Positions 61,657 to 64,000 of a DNA stretch of 64,000 nucleotides are shown one piece after another. The translations under genes were made by a program, and so were the position numbers. Origin of the DNA: Sphingorhabdus sp. Alg231-15 (GTDB lineage Bacteria > Pseudomonadota > Alphaproteobacteria > Sphingomonadales > Sphingomonadaceae); assembly GCF_900149705.1 (NCBI RefSeq), contig NZ_LT703001.1, positions 434,001-498,000 of the forward strand. The letters run 5' to 3'. The first letter of the stretch is position 1; each line of letters starts with the position of its first letter. A model generated the notes under the pieces. It was not told where the DNA came from. It searched no databases and saw only the letters and a list, made by a program, of their open reading frames with translations.

Positions 61657-62652
61657 CTAATCGGTGCCGTTAACACCCTTTTTGAGCCGTTTAAGCTGCC
61701 GGCGCTGATACAGACCGATCAAAAGAGCCCCGAAAGCCAAGATTACAAACTGCCAGAATACACCCCAGTAAGGCCAGCGTAAATCGTCTGCATCACGATA
61801 TAACACATAGTGATCCGGGTGCACTTTTACCCCAGCCTTTTGATAAAGCAGGACAATTTCGTCTGGCAGGCCATCTTGTCGTAAAACACCGCTTACAGAA
61901 CCAGCAGGGCCGTCTTTCGTTGGTATAATACGCCCCTGCTCCAGCAAATGCTCTCGCTCCGGTGCTCTTCCAGGTATTCGGTTTTTGGGCAAAACAAATT
62001 CTGGGCGAAAGACCTGAACGAAATAGCGTGTCGACTTTCGATCAGCCAGCCGGCTCACAATTGGAATAAAATAGGTTCTTTGGCTATCCAGCACCAGATT
62101 GCGATTTATTGTCGCCAGTTTCTGCCAATCCAAAACGCCATCGAGCTTGACGGGGCCTTCCTCGGGTTCTGCAAAGGGAATGCTTCCAACATCGATATTC
62201 TGAATTTTCCCTTCTTCATCGGGAAGCAGCATCGTCAGGATAAAGGTTACCATCACGGCTATAGCCGCCAAACCCGAAAGGATAAAGAAACTCAGCATCG
62301 ACCGACGCGTTTTACCCATGGCCTGCTTAGCTTGTTCCTGAAGGGTTAGCTCAGGTTGATCTTGTTCCTTCTTTTTTCTGAGACGGAACACCAGCCACAG
62401 AATAAGAAGCAGCAATAGAGTTAGCAAAAGTACAGGCAATGCAACGGTTAACAGCGGAAAATAATTTCCGAACCAGGAAAACTGCCACTCAGCTAGGCGT
62501 GAAACCAAGCCTCGATAGAATATCGATTGTGGCAAAAGTACTAGAAAGACAAATAGCGCGAAGGCAATGGCTACCGGTACAATATTGCTACGCAAAGATG
62601 CAAGAAATCGAGATTCAGTTTTTTCGGCCATTTTCATACCCCCGCTGAGCAA
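61657..62652 (-). CDS. Multi-span membrane protein of unknown function
   Basis: 331 aa, start at or near ATG 62652 (or Met 6). Four membrane spans near 25-45, 68-92, 120-142 and 298-318, with a soluble periplasmic domain of about 150 residues between spans 3 and 4 and a short basic tail. The domain has no recognised motif; it contains W-P-Y-W-G just before the last span. The retropepsin gene follows after 63 bp on the same strand, suggesting they may work together. Confidence 0.7.
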   Translation of the reverse strand: MLSGGMKMAEKTESRFLASLRSNIVPVAIAFALFVFLVLLPQSIFYRGLVSRLAEWQFSWFGNYFPLLTVALPVLLLTLLLLLILWLVFRLRKKKEQDQPELTLQEQAKQAMGKTRRSMLSFFILSGLAAIAVMVTFILTMLLPDEEGKIQNIDVGSIPFAEPEEGPVKLDGVLDWQKLATINRNLVLDSQRTYFIPIVSRLADRKSTRYFVQVFRPEFVLPKNRIPGRAPEREHLLEQGRIIPTKDGPAGSVSGVLRQDGLPDEIVLLYQKAGVKVHPDHYVLYRDADDLRWPYWGVFWQFVILAFGALLIGLYQRRQLKRLKKGVNGTD

Positions 62653-62803
62653 TTATCCGGCATCTATCAAGGTGTCTAGAGATTTATGCAATTTCAACTT
62701 TAGGCCTGACACTCCGTTTGGCAAAAAGGATGAACTGACCGGTCTTTTATAAATTTATTCCCATTTTACATGCGTTTACCATCATTCTATCGATTGCACT
62801 ACC

Positions 62804-63883
62804 CTAGTCGAGGATCAAAGTCCCCTTGTCATTGTCTGCAGCTAGTGTGCCTTTTACGTCATCTTCCGCGAGCCCGCTATCGTCCGCAATAGCAGCCGGT
62901 TGATCGCCTGTATCGAACTTCGGGGCAAGGATCGGGTCAATTTCAGGAACGTAGGTCATTTCATTTTCGGTTGGGTCCGTTTCGATATCAAGTTCATCGG
63001 TAACATCCATCCCACCTTCGACCATCTCAACCTCCGACAAATCTTCGCCGCTATAATCCTGCGTAAAGGCAGCCCTCTTGCCCCAGTAACCTGACCAACG
63101 ATAGAATATGTGTGATCCCACAGTCTTTATTTTGTCGAGGTTTTTCGCCCAATACGGCACGATCCAAACGGTGTGATAATGGGTGGCAGTGCCCACGCTG
63201 GGTTCTACGGTTCCGGAGATCGCATCAGCCGCAATATTCTGTATGCGTTTCCATAATGCTGGATTGGGTACGCGAGCAAGGGAGCCATCGCATGTGAATG
63301 AGAATTGGCAGCCGGTCGAACGTTGGGATCCTTGAAACACAACGCCACAAATATTGTTGGGATATGCGGGATGCCGGACCCTGTTCAGTACGACTTGAGC
63401 AACCGCCCGCTGTCCTCGCTCTGCCTCAATTGCCGCCTCATAATAAATAGCCGAGGTGAGGCAATTGATAGCCGTGCTGCGGGACAATTCCATAGCAACA
63501 GTTCCTGGTACGACAAACGGCCTAGCAGGCGTAATCTTCTCTTGCGATTCAGGTACAGATTTATTTAGCGCTATCGCTTCTTCAGGACTGAGCGCGAGTG
63601 TTAATCCATCTTCCTTGCTGAGCATGTCGTCGGGCAATCCGGGCAGTGCAGGCAATTGTCGGTCTGTGGGACTATCTAGTGCTACTGACGCCACTTTGTC
63701 CTTACGAGGCCAGATATCTTCCCAAAAAGACGATGGCGATAGGAACAGACTGAGTATTGGTATCAGACAAAAAAGAAGGATGAACAATATGATCAGACGC
63801 CGCCGTGAACGCCAGCTGCGTACGGGCCGGCTGTTTCCGGCAAATTCTTCATCGGTGTCAGGCAATTTCATATTTTCAACCAT
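62804..63883 (-). CDS. Cell wall hydrolase, SleB type
   Basis: 359 aa. An N-terminal span (about 30-50) anchors it; an acidic linker follows. The hydrolase_2 (SleB) domain is near 135-265, with L-T-S-A-I-Y-Y-E-A (putative catalytic Glu), A-Q-V-V-L-N-R-V-R-H-P-x-Y-P, and G-C-Q-F-S-F-T-C-D. In alphaproteobacteria such proteins cleave peptidoglycan glycan bonds. The C-terminal 80 residues are acidic and disordered. Start ATG 63883 or Met 5 at 63871. Confidence 0.9.
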   Translation of the reverse strand: MVENMKLPDTDEEFAGNSRPVRSWRSRRRLIILFILLFCLIPILSLFLSPSSFWEDIWPRKDKVASVALDSPTDRQLPALPGLPDDMLSKEDGLTLALSPEEAIALNKSVPESQEKITPARPFVVPGTVAMELSRSTAINCLTSAIYYEAAIEAERGQRAVAQVVLNRVRHPAYPNNICGVVFQGSQRSTGCQFSFTCDGSLARVPNPALWKRIQNIAADAISGTVEPSVGTATHYHTVWIVPYWAKNLDKIKTVGSHIFYRWSGYWGKRAAFTQDYSGEDLSEVEMVEGGMDVTDELDIETDPTENEMTYVPEIDPILAPKFDTGDQPAAIADDSGLAEDDVKGTLAADNDKGTLILD

Positions 63884-64000
63884 GTGGCGAAATCAATCGC
63901 ACGCAACTCTATTCATCATCATGTAGCCGCCCCGTACAACGAAATTAGCCAGAAAGGGAAGTACAGACTGATATCCAAACAGTCCGGCGTTCGGTCTGAC

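Overview
The window looks like chromosomal DNA of a sphingomonad (Alphaproteobacteria, Sphingomonadales), probably a moderate-GC marine or aquatic lineage near Sphingorhabdus/Parasphingorhabdus. This is inferred from gene content: two PEPxxWA-CTERM proteins, an UrcA-family protein, the alphaproteobacterial dusB-ntrBC-ntrYX-hfq-hflX order, a fused ispDF gene and a double-length hfq. No rRNA gene is present to confirm it, and I saw no insertion sequence, prophage, CRISPR array or replication origin. Nearly the whole window is ordinary, densely packed chromosome.

Layout. 0.2-9.2 kb: housekeeping and enzyme genes (squalene/phytoene synthase-like, EF-hand protein, trmFO, lysoplasmalogenase family, TauD-type dioxygenase, GNAT, gyrA, SDR, yaaA). 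9.4-14.2 kb: secreted TPR-like protein, Lrp/AsnC regulator, a histidine kinase with an eroded ATP site, polysaccharide deacetylase-like protein. 14.3-14.6 kb: tRNAs with CAT and TGG anticodons, then a 38-aa membrane microprotein. 14.9-20.2 kb: PilZ-like protein, M28 peptidase plus small lipoprotein, ettA, DUF2846-like membrane protein, NYN/LOTUS protein. 20.2-22.8 kb: a compact bicarbonate operon (SbtA-like transporter, PII-like SbtB-type regulator, beta-carbonic anhydrase, PNPOx-like protein). 22.9-26.5 kb: lipA, RatA/COQ10 protein, cinA-type amidase, ispDF. 26.5-36.5 kb: dusB-ntrB-ntrC-ntrY-ntrX-hfq-hflX, convergent with mazG; this hfq encodes two complete Sm units in one chain.

36.7-43.5 kb is more accessory: beta-lactamase-fold hydrolase, TonB-dependent receptor, MAPEG protein, UrcA protein, and a soluble winged-helix/TPR regulator. 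43.6-52.4 kb is a long minus-strand run combining replication, translation and envelope genes (lytic transglycosylase, rlpA, D,D-carboxypeptidase, tmk, holB, metG, tatD-type, MBL-fold, retropepsin). A tRNA-Ser(TGA) lies at 52.6 kb. 53.1-58.4 kb holds surface-polymer genes: a single 875-aa protein with adenylation, carrier and membrane acyltransferase-3 parts, a second acyltransferase-3 protein, and a polyprenyl-phosphate sugar-1-phosphate transferase. 58.7-63.9 kb carries two PEPxxWA-CTERM proteins, a second retropepsin, a multi-span membrane protein and a SleB-type cell wall hydrolase.

The best candidates for something new are (1) the adenylation-carrier-AT3 fusion, which could load, carry and transfer an acyl or aminoacyl group across the membrane in one polypeptide; (2) the tandem Hfq, whose second half has lost most of the basic rim; and (3) the cyanobacterial-style SbtA/SbtB/carbonic anhydrase operon in an apparent heterotroph. 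All functions are read from motifs by eye; no database search was possible.
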